From Bacteroidales bacterium (GTDB lineage: Bacteria; Bacteroidota; Bacteroidia; Bacteroidales; CAIWKO01): DNA of 64,000 bases. The notes beneath the pieces are model-generated. The model saw nothing but the letters and a program-made list of their open reading frames with translations. It did not search any database and was not told the DNA's origin. Location of the stretch: NCBI GenBank assembly GCA_023228145.1, contig JALOBU010000005.1, positions 1 through 64,000 on the forward strand, written 5' to 3'. The first letter of the stretch is position 1. Every line of letters begins with the position of its first letter. This document shows positions 27,513 through 36,693 of the stretch, in pieces. The translations under genes and the position numbers were made by a program.

Positions 27513-28544
27513 TCAGAAATACAGATAATGAAATTTAAACTGTCCTTTGGTATTATATTCAAGGGTTGGAAAAGGTACCTTTAAAACATTGACTGCAAGC
27601 AATAATGCACGTACCCATTTTTTATTTGTTTTCACTTGAGCAAAGTCCACATCAAAAGAGAGATAAAACTGCCGGTAACGCTCAAAATGCGGCAATGCTT
27701 CCCCTTTTTCGTTGAAATCAGGGTTGTGAAAACCACCCAGCATCCCTTCTGCTCCATAGCCTACTGAAATACACAACCATTTTGGAATTTTCGGCTGATT
27801 GGGAAACATAAGCCCGGAACTTACCGAAAGCCATTGAGTCTGCCCGTTATAATCTTTCAATATCCTTTCAATGACATTTCCACCAAGAACATCCGGCCTG
27901 TATTTTGCAAAATCAGTATGGTGGTAAGACATTTTAAGCTTCAGGCTACGATCACCTAAAAAGATTTCCTGTGAAACAAAAATGGCTGTACCGAGGAGGT
28001 TTGCCGTCATATCAGCCACTGAAAACCCCCAGTGCTCTGAACAGCCGTCAAGAATTTCTATGGTAGTCATATAAGCAAAACTAAGAGCACCCCCATACAA
28101 TGCAGCCTTTCTTTTTTCAATTCCTGACCAACGAAAAGGATAATAACAGAAAGAGGATAAAAAACCGGCAGCTTTCATATGTGCCAATTTGTCCATCTGC
28201 ATCCACTCACGGCTGTCATTAAAAAAATGAAAAGACGATCTTGGGTAATTTTTGTACCACAAATCATTCAAACCATATATTGATGCCGCATAAAGCGCTC
28301 CATCAATAGAAAGAACAGTAGCCAAACGCTTTTTGTTTAATTCATCCGGGTACCTGAAGAATGAATTTTCACCTTTACCCTGATGCAAACTTTCAAAACG
28401 ATGGTTCATGTTGTCCAGAGTAATTGTTGTATGAGCAAAACCGGCATTCATATTTTGTTCCAAAGCAGGGGCCTGCGACAAAACATTATCCTTCATTAAA
28501 AAAAGTAATTGAATTACAATCAATATAAAATATTTGTTTTGCAA
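27513..28544 (-). CDS. DUF2279 family protein
   Basis: 343 residues with a hydrophobic N-terminal signal. The family-typical segment is DSREWMQMDKLAHMKAAGFLSSF ... EILDGCSEHWGFSVADMTANLLG, where conserved Asp, His and Glu residues lie in predicted membrane helices. The C-terminal ~130 residues are beta-rich and end in HYLYF, which may be an outer-membrane barrel-like part. It begins 2 bases after the phosphomannomutase stop, so it is the last gene of a three-gene unit. Function unknown. Confidence 0.75.
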   Translation of the reverse strand: MQNKYFILIVIQLLFLMKDNVLSQAPALEQNMNAGFAHTTITLDNMNHRFESLHQGKGENSFFRYPDELNKKRLATVLSIDGALYAASIYGLNDLWYKNYPRSSFHFFNDSREWMQMDKLAHMKAAGFLSSFCYYPFRWSGIEKRKAALYGGALSFAYMTTIEILDGCSEHWGFSVADMTANLLGTAIFVSQEIFLGDRSLKLKMSYHHTDFAKYRPDVLGGNVIERILKDYNGQTQWLSVSSGLMFPNQPKIPKWLCISVGYGAEGMLGGFHNPDFNEKGEALPHFERYRQFYLSFDVDFAQVKTNKKWVRALLLAVNVLKVPFPTLEYNTKGQFKFHYLYF

Positions 28545-28546
28545 AG

Positions 28547-29887
28547 TCAGATGCTATAAGGTTTTAGTATGGCATTTGTTTTCTCAATTATACTTTTGAG
28601 CAATTCCTTATTATCGGCTTCAGCAATAAATCTCAGATAAGGCTCTGTGTTGGATGGACGCACATTAAACCACCAGTGTCTGAAATCAGCACGGTATCCG
28701 TCAAAGTCATAAAATGTCAGTGGTTTTTCATTTTCTGTAAAATGCTTCAGCAGAGCATCCATAGCATCTTTTTTCTGTTTAATTGTATAATTCAATTCTC
28801 CGGAGCTATGGTAAGCAGAAATATTTCTAATCAGTTGAGAAAAAGTCACTCCATTATCTTTCATATGCGAAAGCACATCCAATACTATCATACATGCGAG
28901 TATGCCGGAATCTGAATAAAAAAAATCCCGGAAATAATAATGCCCTGCATACTCTCCGCCAAAAAGTCCATTTATCTCTTTCAGCTTCGGGGCAGCATAA
29001 GCACGACCGACGCGCCACATAGCAATGCTATATCCCAGTTTGGAAATATATTCTCCGACAGCTTTTGAACTGCGTATATCCTGCAGCACCACACCTTTTT
29101 CTCTTTTAGCAAAATAATGTGCTATTACAGCAATAATAAGGTCGGGAGAAATAAACTGCCCTTTCTCATCCACAAACATTACCCTGTCGGCATCGCCATC
29201 AAATATTACACCCAGGTCATTTTTAAGGGCTATCACATCTTTTTTTAGTGAAACAACGTTTTCTGGTTCTAGTGGATTGGCTTCATGGTTTGGAAAAGTG
29301 CCGTCAGGTACAAAAAAGAGATAGTGAGGCTTCTCACCAAGAAGTTCTTTAATAAATAAGGAAGCCATGCCGTTTGAACAATCTATGCTTATATTAAGGT
29401 TGTTGATATCCGGCACAAATGGTTTCAAAAAATCAATATACTCTTTATGCTTGCTGAAAGAAATAATTTTCCCTTTGTGGTGCTGCCTTGAGGATAAATC
29501 TTGCTGAACATACCTTTCCAATTCTTTCAATCCTGTATCATAGCCAACAGGAAGTGCATTTTCTTTGGAAATCTTCAGGCCATTGTATTCTTTAGCATTG
29601 TGAGAGGCTGTAATCTGCACGGAAGCCTGAAAACTATATTTTGCTGTTGCCCAATAAACATAGGGCGTTGTAGCCAATCCAAGGTCATATACATCGGCAC
29701 CGGCATCTGTAATACCTGCGGCCAGAGTTTCAAAAATCTCCGGAGAAGAAGTTCTCACATCACGTCCAACAAGTATCCTTGAAGTTTTTAGTAATGCCGG
29801 AAGATAAAAACCAATTTTGTAAACATCATCCTTATTGAAATCTGTATTGTATATACCCCTGATGTCGTATGCCTTGAAAGCGTCCAT
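28547..29887 (-). CDS. manB: Phosphomannomutase/phosphoglucomutase
   Basis: 446 residues. An alpha-D-phosphohexomutase that interconverts mannose-6-P and mannose-1-P (and probably the glucose forms) for nucleotide-sugar and surface-glycan synthesis. Seen in order: MDAFKAYDIRGIYN; active-site phosphoserine loop QITASHNAKEYNG (Ser95); metal loop DGDADR (230-235); sugar-specificity loop GEYAGHYYF (GEYSGH type, favouring mannose and glucose); phosphate-binding loop RPSNTEPYLRF. All key residues are present. It lies 10 bases after the alpha/beta-hydrolase-like gene. Confidence 0.93.
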   Translation of the reverse strand: MDAFKAYDIRGIYNTDFNKDDVYKIGFYLPALLKTSRILVGRDVRTSSPEIFETLAAGITDAGADVYDLGLATTPYVYWATAKYSFQASVQITASHNAKEYNGLKISKENALPVGYDTGLKELERYVQQDLSSRQHHKGKIISFSKHKEYIDFLKPFVPDINNLNISIDCSNGMASLFIKELLGEKPHYLFFVPDGTFPNHEANPLEPENVVSLKKDVIALKNDLGVIFDGDADRVMFVDEKGQFISPDLIIAVIAHYFAKREKGVVLQDIRSSKAVGEYISKLGYSIAMWRVGRAYAAPKLKEINGLFGGEYAGHYYFRDFFYSDSGILACMIVLDVLSHMKDNGVTFSQLIRNISAYHSSGELNYTIKQKKDAMDALLKHFTENEKPLTFYDFDGYRADFRHWWFNVRPSNTEPYLRFIAEADNKELLKSIIEKTNAILKPYSI

Positions 29888-29897
29888 TCATTTCATC

Positions 29898-30725
29898 TTA
29901 GTTAGGGTCTTTGAGAAAAGACCTTATGTTTTCAAAATATTTGTTTTTGTCTTTAGTAAATGTTTCAGAAACATTAGCTCCTTTGACGATGAATGTTGTG
30001 GTGCGGTTTTTCTGAACTTTGCCCAGGTTTTTAACTTCAGTAACCGAATAAACCGGTTCCAGCTCCCCTGCAATAAGAAGTACGTTGTAAATGGATGTTC
30101 CGAAAGACTCAAGGGCATAATAAGGTTCGAGCATGTATTTGTTATAACCTAATGGCAACAGCACGTCAATATTCGCAAAATCTTTCAGGTTCTTTTTGAT
30201 ACCTTCCAGTGTAGAATATGGCGAATCCGCAATAATCTGCCAGATATCCTTGCGGTTACACCCTACACCAATGGAAAGCCCGGCTCCCATTTCTTTACCC
30301 CACAGGTTCACTCTTTTCATCTTTGAATGATATTTTCTTACGTAATCAATAGCTGCATTCAGGTCTTTTTCAAATTGAGCATAGATATAGAAATTATTGT
30401 TAATTGTAAAATCTTCGCTCTCACCATAGCCACGGTAATCATATGTTAGCACGTAATAACCCAATGTTACAAAATTGCTTGCTATTTCAATCAAATCCGC
30501 CATATTGCCATCACCGCTGCCACTTAAAATAACCATCTTAAATGATTGTTGCTGAGGTTTGTACAACCATCCTTTCAGTGTGAGGTTGTCAGAAGTGAGT
30601 ATGGAAACCTCTTCGTAATCCAAACCGAAATCGCCAGGCTTTGCCGTATATGTACGTGAAGGCTTCAAGGCATAAGCAGATGAAAAAACCAATAAAACTA
30701 AAACTGCAAAAAGAAACTTTTTCAT
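29898..30725 (-). CDS. Exported alpha/beta-hydrolase-fold protein lacking the catalytic serine
   Basis: 275 residues with a signal peptide (MKKFLFAVLVLLVFSSAYA). The fold is clear: LKGWLYKPQQQ, the oxyanion strand VILSGSGDGNM, then VLTYDYRGYGES, all as in the BAAT/serine aminopeptidase group. At the nucleophile elbow, where GxSxG is expected (after RVNLWG), the sequence is GKEMG, so Glu145 replaces Ser. The usual acid and His positions (LLIAGELEP, VKGANVSET) also deviate. I infer a non-catalytic relative or an enzyme with altered chemistry. It is the first gene of the unit with manB and DUF2279. Confidence 0.78.
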   Translation of the reverse strand: MKKFLFAVLVLLVFSSAYALKPSRTYTAKPGDFGLDYEEVSILTSDNLTLKGWLYKPQQQSFKMVILSGSGDGNMADLIEIASNFVTLGYYVLTYDYRGYGESEDFTINNNFYIYAQFEKDLNAAIDYVRKYHSKMKRVNLWGKEMGAGLSIGVGCNRKDIWQIIADSPYSTLEGIKKNLKDFANIDVLLPLGYNKYMLEPYYALESFGTSIYNVLLIAGELEPVYSVTEVKNLGKVQKNRTTTFIVKGANVSETFTKDKNKYFENIRSFLKDPN

Positions 30726-30905
30726 AATATATCATTTTTGGGTTTGTAAAATTATGCATTTTAAAAATATGTGGATTGCCGTATGTTTCATTTTTCAAAC
30801 ACATTTATTAACGAAACTCTCCTTTTACCAAAAAAGTGCCAAAGTCAAAAAAAAACAGGGTTTTGTCTTCACAACTGAACCAAACTTAATTGCGCTGAAG
30901 TTTTA

Positions 30906-32018
30906 TTATTTTTTTATCTTCATCCTGTTGAGTGCTGCATGATATTTTTGTGCATTCTGAGAATGCTGTGCTCCTGTTTTGGCAAAATTGTGATACCCCG
31001 ACAAATCTTCCTTCGCACAAAAATACAGATAGTCATGTTTTTCGTAATCCAGTACTTTGTCAATTACGTATGGTTCCGGTAAACAGATTGGCCCGGGGGG
31101 AAGGCCGGCATATTTGTATGTATTATATGGTGAATCGTATAATGTCTGTGATGTAAGGACTCTTCTGATATTAAAATCGCCAATTGCAAAAATAACAGTT
31201 GGGTCCGCTTGCAAGAACATTCCTTTGTTAATTCTGTTCATGTAAACACCCGCAACCCTTGACATTTCATCTTTTTTTCGCGTTTCCTGATAAACTATGG
31301 AAGCCAGAATAACAACTTCATCAGGAGTCAGCCCCATGTGAACCGCTTTTTCCCTGCGGGTTTCATTCCAGAATTTCTGGTATTCGTCATACATTCTTTT
31401 TATGAATTTATCGGCCTGTGTATTCCAAAAAAAGTCATAAGTATTTGGTATAAAAATGCACATAACATTTTCTGCCGTCAGGTTGTATTGAGCAAGTGCA
31501 GAATCATTATTCATAATTTCCATTAATGAGGAAGAATCCGCTTCCAGCAATTTGCCAACTCTGCCAGCTAATTTTTGCTTTATCCGGATATTATTGATGG
31601 TAAGATTTATAGGCTCCTGCCTTCCAGAACGTAACAAATTAATCAATTCATTGTTGTTCATATTGTTTTTCAAGAGGTAGCGCCCCGGTTTCACTTCAAG
31701 AGTGTAGTTTTTTTTTCCACAAAGCCATTCAAAAGAATCCATGTCAATAACAACGGAATCCTTGTTTAATAAAGACTTCACATCATTAAAATCTGAACCA
31801 GTGGGTATATACAAATACATGGTTTCCTTGTCTCCAAGGTTCACATTACTGATAAAAATTAATTTATAATATTTATAACCTATAATTGCTGCCCCCGAAA
31901 ATAAGAGCAAAATCAATACAATAAGCCCCCGAAAAAAATTCCTTCGAACACTATTTTTCTTTCGGGATTTTTTTTCGGTTTTTACAGTTATGTGTTTTTT
32001 TTTCTTCTTAACAGGCAT
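30906..32018 (-). CDS. mltG: Endolytic murein transglycosylase MltG
   Basis: 370 residues from the ATG at 32018; a GTG six bases upstream overlaps the preceding stop and is less likely. A basic N-terminus and one transmembrane helix (~29-48) precede a LysM-like region (~65-135) and the YceG domain. Family marks: ILASIVYQETRKKDE with the catalytic Glu at 245, GVYMNRI, LQADPTVIFAIG, YNTYKYAGLPPGPI. It cleaves nascent glycan strands in the inner membrane and so sets their length. The gene follows the GNAT gene at once and ends a four-gene operon. Confidence 0.94.
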   Translation of the reverse strand: MPVKKKKKHITVKTEKKSRKKNSVRRNFFRGLIVLILLLFSGAAIIGYKYYKLIFISNVNLGDKETMYLYIPTGSDFNDVKSLLNKDSVVIDMDSFEWLCGKKNYTLEVKPGRYLLKNNMNNNELINLLRSGRQEPINLTINNIRIKQKLAGRVGKLLEADSSSLMEIMNNDSALAQYNLTAENVMCIFIPNTYDFFWNTQADKFIKRMYDEYQKFWNETRREKAVHMGLTPDEVVILASIVYQETRKKDEMSRVAGVYMNRINKGMFLQADPTVIFAIGDFNIRRVLTSQTLYDSPYNTYKYAGLPPGPICLPEPYVIDKVLDYEKHDYLYFCAKEDLSGYHNFAKTGAQHSQNAQKYHAALNRMKIKK

Positions 32019-32020
32019 AA

Positions 32021-32542
32021 TCACTCGTTAATGAATTGCAACATAAAAACATTTTTCCATATTTGGTTGTGACGCAACCAATGTTTTTTCAACCCGATAT
32101 CCTTATATCCCATCTTTCGAAACAAGGCAAGACTTGTGAGATTATCTTCGGATATGTTGCAATAGAGCTGATGTAATCCTAAAGTGTTGAAAACATAATC
32201 ATGCATCATTTCGAGAGTTGCTTTTGCGTATCCAAGTTTTTGTTTTTCAGGAATTATTATGATACCAATTCCTGCCCTTAAGTTCACGGCATCTGCATCA
32301 AAAAGTTCCACTGTGCCTATTCTCTGTGACTTTTCGGTGTCGTTAGTGGTGATAATCATTCTCAGTTGTTTCATGACAAAAAAATCCTGTTCACAACTCA
32401 GAATATATTGCTCAATGGCATAACGTGACAAAGGTGTGGTATTTTCGCTTAATGTCCAATTCGCGGTGTCATTTTCAAGCTGATACAGAAAATCGATATC
32501 CTCGGGTTCGGGTGCCCTAAGGCAAATGCGTTTATCATACAT
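32021..32542 (-). CDS. GNAT acetyltransferase (RimJ/RimL-like)
   Basis: 173 residues. GNAT fold with LRAPEPEDIDFLYQLEND at the N-terminus, IGTVELFD, the acetyl-CoA loop region IIIIPEKQKLGYAKATLEMM, and LGLHQLYCNISEDNLTSLALFRKMGY. It probably acetylates an amine, on a protein N-terminus or a small molecule. It lies 6 bases after dapF and next to mltG, but this does not identify the substrate. Confidence 0.85.
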   Translation of the reverse strand: MYDKRICLRAPEPEDIDFLYQLENDTANWTLSENTTPLSRYAIEQYILSCEQDFFVMKQLRMIITTNDTEKSQRIGTVELFDADAVNLRAGIGIIIIPEKQKLGYAKATLEMMHDYVFNTLGLHQLYCNISEDNLTSLALFRKMGYKDIGLKKHWLRHNQIWKNVFMLQFINE

Positions 32543-32548
32543 AATAAA

Positions 32549-33331
32549 TCAAATTTCTATTTGTCCTGAAAAAACATGAGTGACAGGTCCTTCAAGCCAA
32601 ATATCCTTATACGTATTTTCATTTTTTGTAAAACTAACTTTAAGATTCCCCCCTTTAGTTTGAATATTGTAGGTTGTTCCAATCATAAAGCAAGAGGCTG
32701 CAATTGCTGCAGCAGTAACTCCCGTGCCACACGAAAGTGTTTCTTCTTCCACTCCACGCTCATAAGTCCTAACATACAAATCGTTATCTCTTATCTCAAC
32801 AAAATCCACATTGGTGCCCGCAGGAGCAAATAAGCTGCTATAACGAATTTCCCTGCCTTCTTTTTCAAGGTTAATTTCATCCGCATTACGAACAAAAGCA
32901 ACATAATGCGGAGAGCCCGTATCCAGAAAATAATAATCAGGGCTTTGCCGTACTTCTGTAACATCATTCATTCTGAGCCTTACCATTGCTGTGTTTTTTT
33001 CCACAAGAATAACTTCTGCATGATGAATTCCGTCAACAGCTTTAAAAATTATTTTTTTATTAATATCAAAATGCTGATATGCGTAAGCAGAAATACAACG
33101 TCCACCGTTACCACACATGCTCCCCTCATGTCCATCAGAGTTAAAATACCGCATTGAAAAATCATATTCTTGGGAGTTTCCCAAAAGCAAAAGCCCATCA
33201 GCACCAATTCCAAAACGCCTGTCGCATAATAATTTTACGACATCTGTTGCCGGGTCAAATTTTTTGTCTTTGTTGTTAATAAGGATAAAATCGTTGCCCG
33301 TGCCATGAAACTTCTCAAAAACAACCGTCAT
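32549..33331 (-). CDS. dapF: Diaminopimelate epimerase
   Basis: 260 residues. Converts LL- to meso-diaminopimelate for lysine and peptidoglycan. Both catalytic cysteines are in place: Cys73 in GSMCGNGGRC and Cys201 in TLSCGTGVTA. Also seen are FHGTGNDFILI at the N-terminus and GIGADGLLLL. It overlaps the upstream hypothetical gene by 4 bases, which suggests coupled translation. Its position with mltG gives the operon a cell-wall theme. Confidence 0.95.
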   Translation of the reverse strand: MTVVFEKFHGTGNDFILINNKDKKFDPATDVVKLLCDRRFGIGADGLLLLGNSQEYDFSMRYFNSDGHEGSMCGNGGRCISAYAYQHFDINKKIIFKAVDGIHHAEVILVEKNTAMVRLRMNDVTEVRQSPDYYFLDTGSPHYVAFVRNADEINLEKEGREIRYSSLFAPAGTNVDFVEIRDNDLYVRTYERGVEEETLSCGTGVTAAAIAASCFMIGTTYNIQTKGGNLKVSFTKNENTYKDIWLEGPVTHVFSGQIEI

Positions 33332-34047
33332 AAAGTACTGAGTGTTTTTATTATGGATTCGTTCCTGACCTGATTAAATGGTTTGAAATTATCAGTATAG
33401 TCAATGGAGTAATAGTCTTTGTTATACTTGATAAATAATTGGTTATTATGTCCGAGCAGCGACAAATTGTTTACTTCGAGCAGACCAAAAACCACCAGTT
33501 TATTATCATCCATTTTATATCCCTTGTAATTTAAAGGAGACCTCCAGAATTCAACACGTAACATATCCGGTGACTTCCTTTTTGTTTTGTAATTTTCTGT
33601 CAGTATTGAATCCAATTCATACTGTTCATTGTCGGAAGGGACTTCACCGATTATATTAACCATTCTTGAGGTTATCATTTCGTCTTTTGTCACAACGATA
33701 TTTTCGTGAGAAACCGGTCTGTCATCAAGAGTATCTTTAGTAATTTCGTTATTATATAATTCAATGAGCTCTTCCACACTTAACTTAGATGTATCGGATT
33801 TCAGGCTGTCAATAAATGTGTCAGGGATTTTGAATTTGGCTTTTTGATATTCATATTTCTTCTTTATAAATTCTTTCTCCTGTTGTTTATCATCATTGTA
33901 ATCATTTTTGACAATAATATTCTTACTAAACAAATCACTGAAAAAATTATGCTTATCCAATTGCCACCAGATGACACCGCCTGCAACAAAAAAACCCAGG
34001 ATAAGTCCAAGTAAAAGATATATTATTTTATTATCCTTGTAATTCAT
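33328..34047 (-). CDS. Single-pass membrane protein of unknown function
   Basis: 239 residues from the ATG at 34047; a TTG 18 bases upstream would add six residues and is less likely. One N-terminal transmembrane helix (~8-27, IIYLLLGLILGFFVAGGVIWW), a charged helical linker (~45-75), then an alpha/beta C-terminal part (RVEFWRSPLNYKGYKMDDNKLVVFGL). Not recognised. It is the first gene of the operon with dapF, the GNAT gene and mltG, and overlaps dapF by 4 bases, so it may be an envelope factor. Confidence 0.65.
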   Translation of the reverse strand: MNYKDNKIIYLLLGLILGFFVAGGVIWWQLDKHNFFSDLFSKNIIVKNDYNDDKQQEKEFIKKKYEYQKAKFKIPDTFIDSLKSDTSKLSVEELIELYNNEITKDTLDDRPVSHENIVVTKDEMITSRMVNIIGEVPSDNEQYELDSILTENYKTKRKSPDMLRVEFWRSPLNYKGYKMDDNKLVVFGLLEVNNLSLLGHNNQLFIKYNKDYYSIDYTDNFKPFNQVRNESIIKTLSTL

Positions 34048-34073
34048 TCGTGTGGAAAATGACAAATTTTACA

Positions 34074-34081
34074 CAAAGATA
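34074..34081 (-). promoter_or_regulatory. Putative -7 box for the dapF-mltG operon
   Basis: Minus-strand TATCTTTG matches TAnnTTTG, 26 bases before the ATG at 34047. No TTTG at the proper -33 spacing. Confidence 0.4.
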
Positions 34082-34220
34082 ATACAAATAAAAAGATTTT
34101 GGTTGAACAAATTTTTTACTGAAATTTATACTATATGTGCTCTGAAGGCGTTTTTTTAATGCTAAATATTTAAAAATTAGGTATAGAATTTGATAGAAAA
34201 AAATTTCAAAATAAAAAGCA

Positions 34221-35669
34221 ATGAAAAGAATAGTAACAACCATCGGAATTGCTCTGGCAACGAGCCTCATAACTATTTTGGCTTTCAGGTATGCCGACAA
34301 TAAAAACCAAAATATACAGACCTATTTTAAAAATCAGTTGCCTGCTTATCCGGCATCATTCAGTCATGCGTCTTTCTCAACAAACCCTGATTTCACGGCA
34401 GCTGCAGAAAAAACAATACACGCCGTGGTTCATATACAGACTCAGTATTACTATAAAAATTCATATTATGACCAGTTTTTCGGTTATGACCCGTTTTTTA
34501 ACTTTTTCAACCAGCGGCGTTATAACAACACACCCATTGAAACTATGGGTTCAGGTGTTTTAATTTCTGAAAACGGGTACATCGTTACCAATAATCATGT
34601 TGTAAATGAAGCTACTAAAATAATGGTCACATTAAATGATAAAAGAACTTATGAAGCAAAAATTATTGGCACTGATGCCGGGACTGATCTGGCTTTAATT
34701 AAAATTGAAGAAAATAATCTGCCCTATATCACCTATGGAAACTCCGATGAAGTTAAAATCGGGGAATGGGTTCTTGCTGTAGGCAACCCCTTTAACCTGA
34801 CCTCTACCGTAACAGCAGGAATTGTCAGTGCCAAGGCAAGAGATATTAATATCTGGGGAGACAAAACTACTGTTGAATCTTTTATACAAACAGATGCAGC
34901 CATTAATCCGGGGAACAGCGGCGGGGCACTGGTAAATACCACTGGCGAACTTATAGGTATCAATGCAGCCATTGCCAGCAATACAGGTTCGTTCACAGGG
35001 TACTCTTTCGCTATACCTTCAAATATCGTTCGCAAAATCATTGCAGACATTATGGAATTCGGTCAAGTGCAACGGGCATTTATGGGACTCAGTTTTACTG
35101 ACCTCGACAATAAGCTGGCAGAAGCAAAAAAACTTAAGGATTTAAACGGTCTTTATGTGCAATCCATTTACGAAGGCGGCTCCGCAGAAATTGCAGGCAT
35201 TAAACAGGGCGATGTGATTGTTAAAGTCAACGGGAATAACATCCACAGTTCATCCGAAATGAAAGAAATTTTAATCCGCCAAAGGCCGGGAGACAAAATT
35301 GATGTTACCGTGCTTCGGGAAAATGAAGAAAAAAATTTCACTCTAACACTTCAAAACAGGGAGGGAGGCACTGCCATCCTCAATAAAAGTGCTGAAAGCC
35401 AAAATGTTTTCGGGGCAACGCTTACTGAGATTGATGAAAACACTAAAACCCGCCTTGGAATAAATAACGGAGTTAAAATAAGCAAATTAGAACGCGGAAA
35501 ATTATCTAATGCAGGAATTAAGGAAGGGTTTATTATTACGCGCATTGATAATAAAACAATGAAAACGGTGAACGATGTAACCAATATTCTCTCAAGCAAA
35601 CAAGGAGCCGTGTTAATTGAAGGCATTTATTCAAATGGGATGCAGGCATATTTTGCCTTTGCACTGTAA
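34221..35669 (+). CDS. degP: Periplasmic serine protease/chaperone HtrA (DegP/DegQ type)
   Basis: 482 residues. An N-terminal membrane anchor or signal (~5-22), then a trypsin-like domain with the triad His126 (VTNNHVV), Asp156 (GTDLALIKI) and Ser233 (NPGNSGGAL). Two PDZ domains follow (~285-375, GLYVQSIYEGGSAEIAGIKQGDVI; ~395-480, AGIKEGFIITRID). It degrades or refolds damaged envelope proteins. A long aromatic- and Asn-rich loop (QYYYKNSYYDQFFGYDPFF) before the catalytic domain matches the LA loop of this family. It sits just upstream of rpoD with about 150 bases between. Confidence 0.95.
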   Translation: MKRIVTTIGIALATSLITILAFRYADNKNQNIQTYFKNQLPAYPASFSHASFSTNPDFTAAAEKTIHAVVHIQTQYYYKNSYYDQFFGYDPFFNFFNQRRYNNTPIETMGSGVLISENGYIVTNNHVVNEATKIMVTLNDKRTYEAKIIGTDAGTDLALIKIEENNLPYITYGNSDEVKIGEWVLAVGNPFNLTSTVTAGIVSAKARDINIWGDKTTVESFIQTDAAINPGNSGGALVNTTGELIGINAAIASNTGSFTGYSFAIPSNIVRKIIADIMEFGQVQRAFMGLSFTDLDNKLAEAKKLKDLNGLYVQSIYEGGSAEIAGIKQGDVIVKVNGNNIHSSSEMKEILIRQRPGDKIDVTVLRENEEKNFTLTLQNREGGTAILNKSAESQNVFGATLTEIDENTKTRLGINNGVKISKLERGKLSNAGIKEGFIITRIDNKTMKTVNDVTNILSSKQGAVLIEGIYSNGMQAYFAFAL

Positions 35670-35720
35670 CAATAAATGTTTCAATTCGTAAACAGTCATT
35701 TATAAGACATTATAAAAAGA

Positions 35721-35752
35721 TTTGGTGGTTACAGAAAAAAGTTGTACCTTTG
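35721..35752 (+). promoter_or_regulatory. Promoter of rpoD
   Basis: TTTG at 35721-35724, 20 bases, then TACCTTTG at 35745-35752: both Bacteroidota core elements (-33 TTTG, -7 TAnnTTTG) at near-consensus spacing, 64 bases before the rpoD ATG. Confidence 0.7.
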
Positions 35753-35816
35753 TACCCGTTTCCCATCAAAATTAAATTACTGAAAATCAATTATTTACAA
35801 GAAAGGTTTCTGTTAA

Positions 35817-36683
35817 ATGAGGCAATTAAAGATAACAAAATCAATCACAAACAGGGAAACGGCTTCCCTTGACAAATATTTGCAGGAAATTGGCCGTGAA
35901 GAACTTATCACAGCCGATGAAGAAGTGAAGCTGACTCAGCAGATAAAGGCAGGAAATCAGGAAGCACTTGAAAAGTTGACTAAAGCCAATCTGCGTTTCG
36001 TTGTTTCTGTTGCGAAACAATATCAAAATCAGGGCTTGAGCCTTCCCGACCTTATTAATGAAGGTAATCTTGGACTGATAAAAGCCGCCAAACGTTTTGA
36101 TGAAACCAGAGGCTTTAAATTTATCTCTTATGCCGTTTGGTGGATACGCCAATCCATTTTGCAGGCGCTTGCAGAACAATCCAGAATTGTCCGCTTGCCT
36201 CTGAATCAGGTTGGATCCTTAAATCGTATTTCCAAAGAATTATCACGCCTCGAACAAAAATTTGAACGTCCTCCCCTTCCCGATGAACTTGCTGAATCTT
36301 TAGATATTCCTCAGGAGAAAATAAATGCGGTAATGAAAATCTCCACCAGGCATGTTTCCATGGATGCTCCCTTAGCTCAGGACGAAGAAACCAAGTTCAT
36401 AGATGTTTATATGAACGAAGACGGCCCAACTACAGATAATAACCTTATGTACGAATCTTTATCAAGAGAGATACAGCGTTCTTTATCCACACTTACGGAT
36501 AAAGAAAGGGATGTCATTAACCTGTATTTTGGCCTTGGCATGAACCACGGGCTTACTCTTGAAGAAATTGCCGTAAAATTTGACCTGACACGTGAACGCG
36601 TTAGGCAGATTAAAGAAAAAGCCATCAGAAGATTGAAGCACACCTCACGAAGTAAATTGTTAAAAGCGTATTTAGGACAGTAA
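35817..36683 (+). CDS. rpoD: Primary sigma factor RpoD (SigA), short Bacteroidota form
   Basis: 288 residues. Lacks region 1.1 and begins near region 1.2 (SLDKYLQEIGREELITADEE). Region 2 is NLRFVVSVAKQYQNQGLSLPDLINEGNLGLIKAAKRFDETRGFKF..YAVWWIRQSI; region 3 includes NRISKELSRLEQKFER; region 4 has the promoter-binding helix-turn-helix TLEEIAVKFDLTRERVRQIKEKAIRRL. This is the housekeeping sigma of the phylum, which recognises TTTG/TAnnTTTG promoters like those marked in this window. Length is normal for Bacteroidota. Confidence 0.96.
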   Translation: MRQLKITKSITNRETASLDKYLQEIGREELITADEEVKLTQQIKAGNQEALEKLTKANLRFVVSVAKQYQNQGLSLPDLINEGNLGLIKAAKRFDETRGFKFISYAVWWIRQSILQALAEQSRIVRLPLNQVGSLNRISKELSRLEQKFERPPLPDELAESLDIPQEKINAVMKISTRHVSMDAPLAQDEETKFIDVYMNEDGPTTDNNLMYESLSREIQRSLSTLTDKERDVINLYFGLGMNHGLTLEEIAVKFDLTRERVRQIKEKAIRRLKHTSRSKLLKAYLGQ

Positions 36684-36693
36684 AATTTACCTT

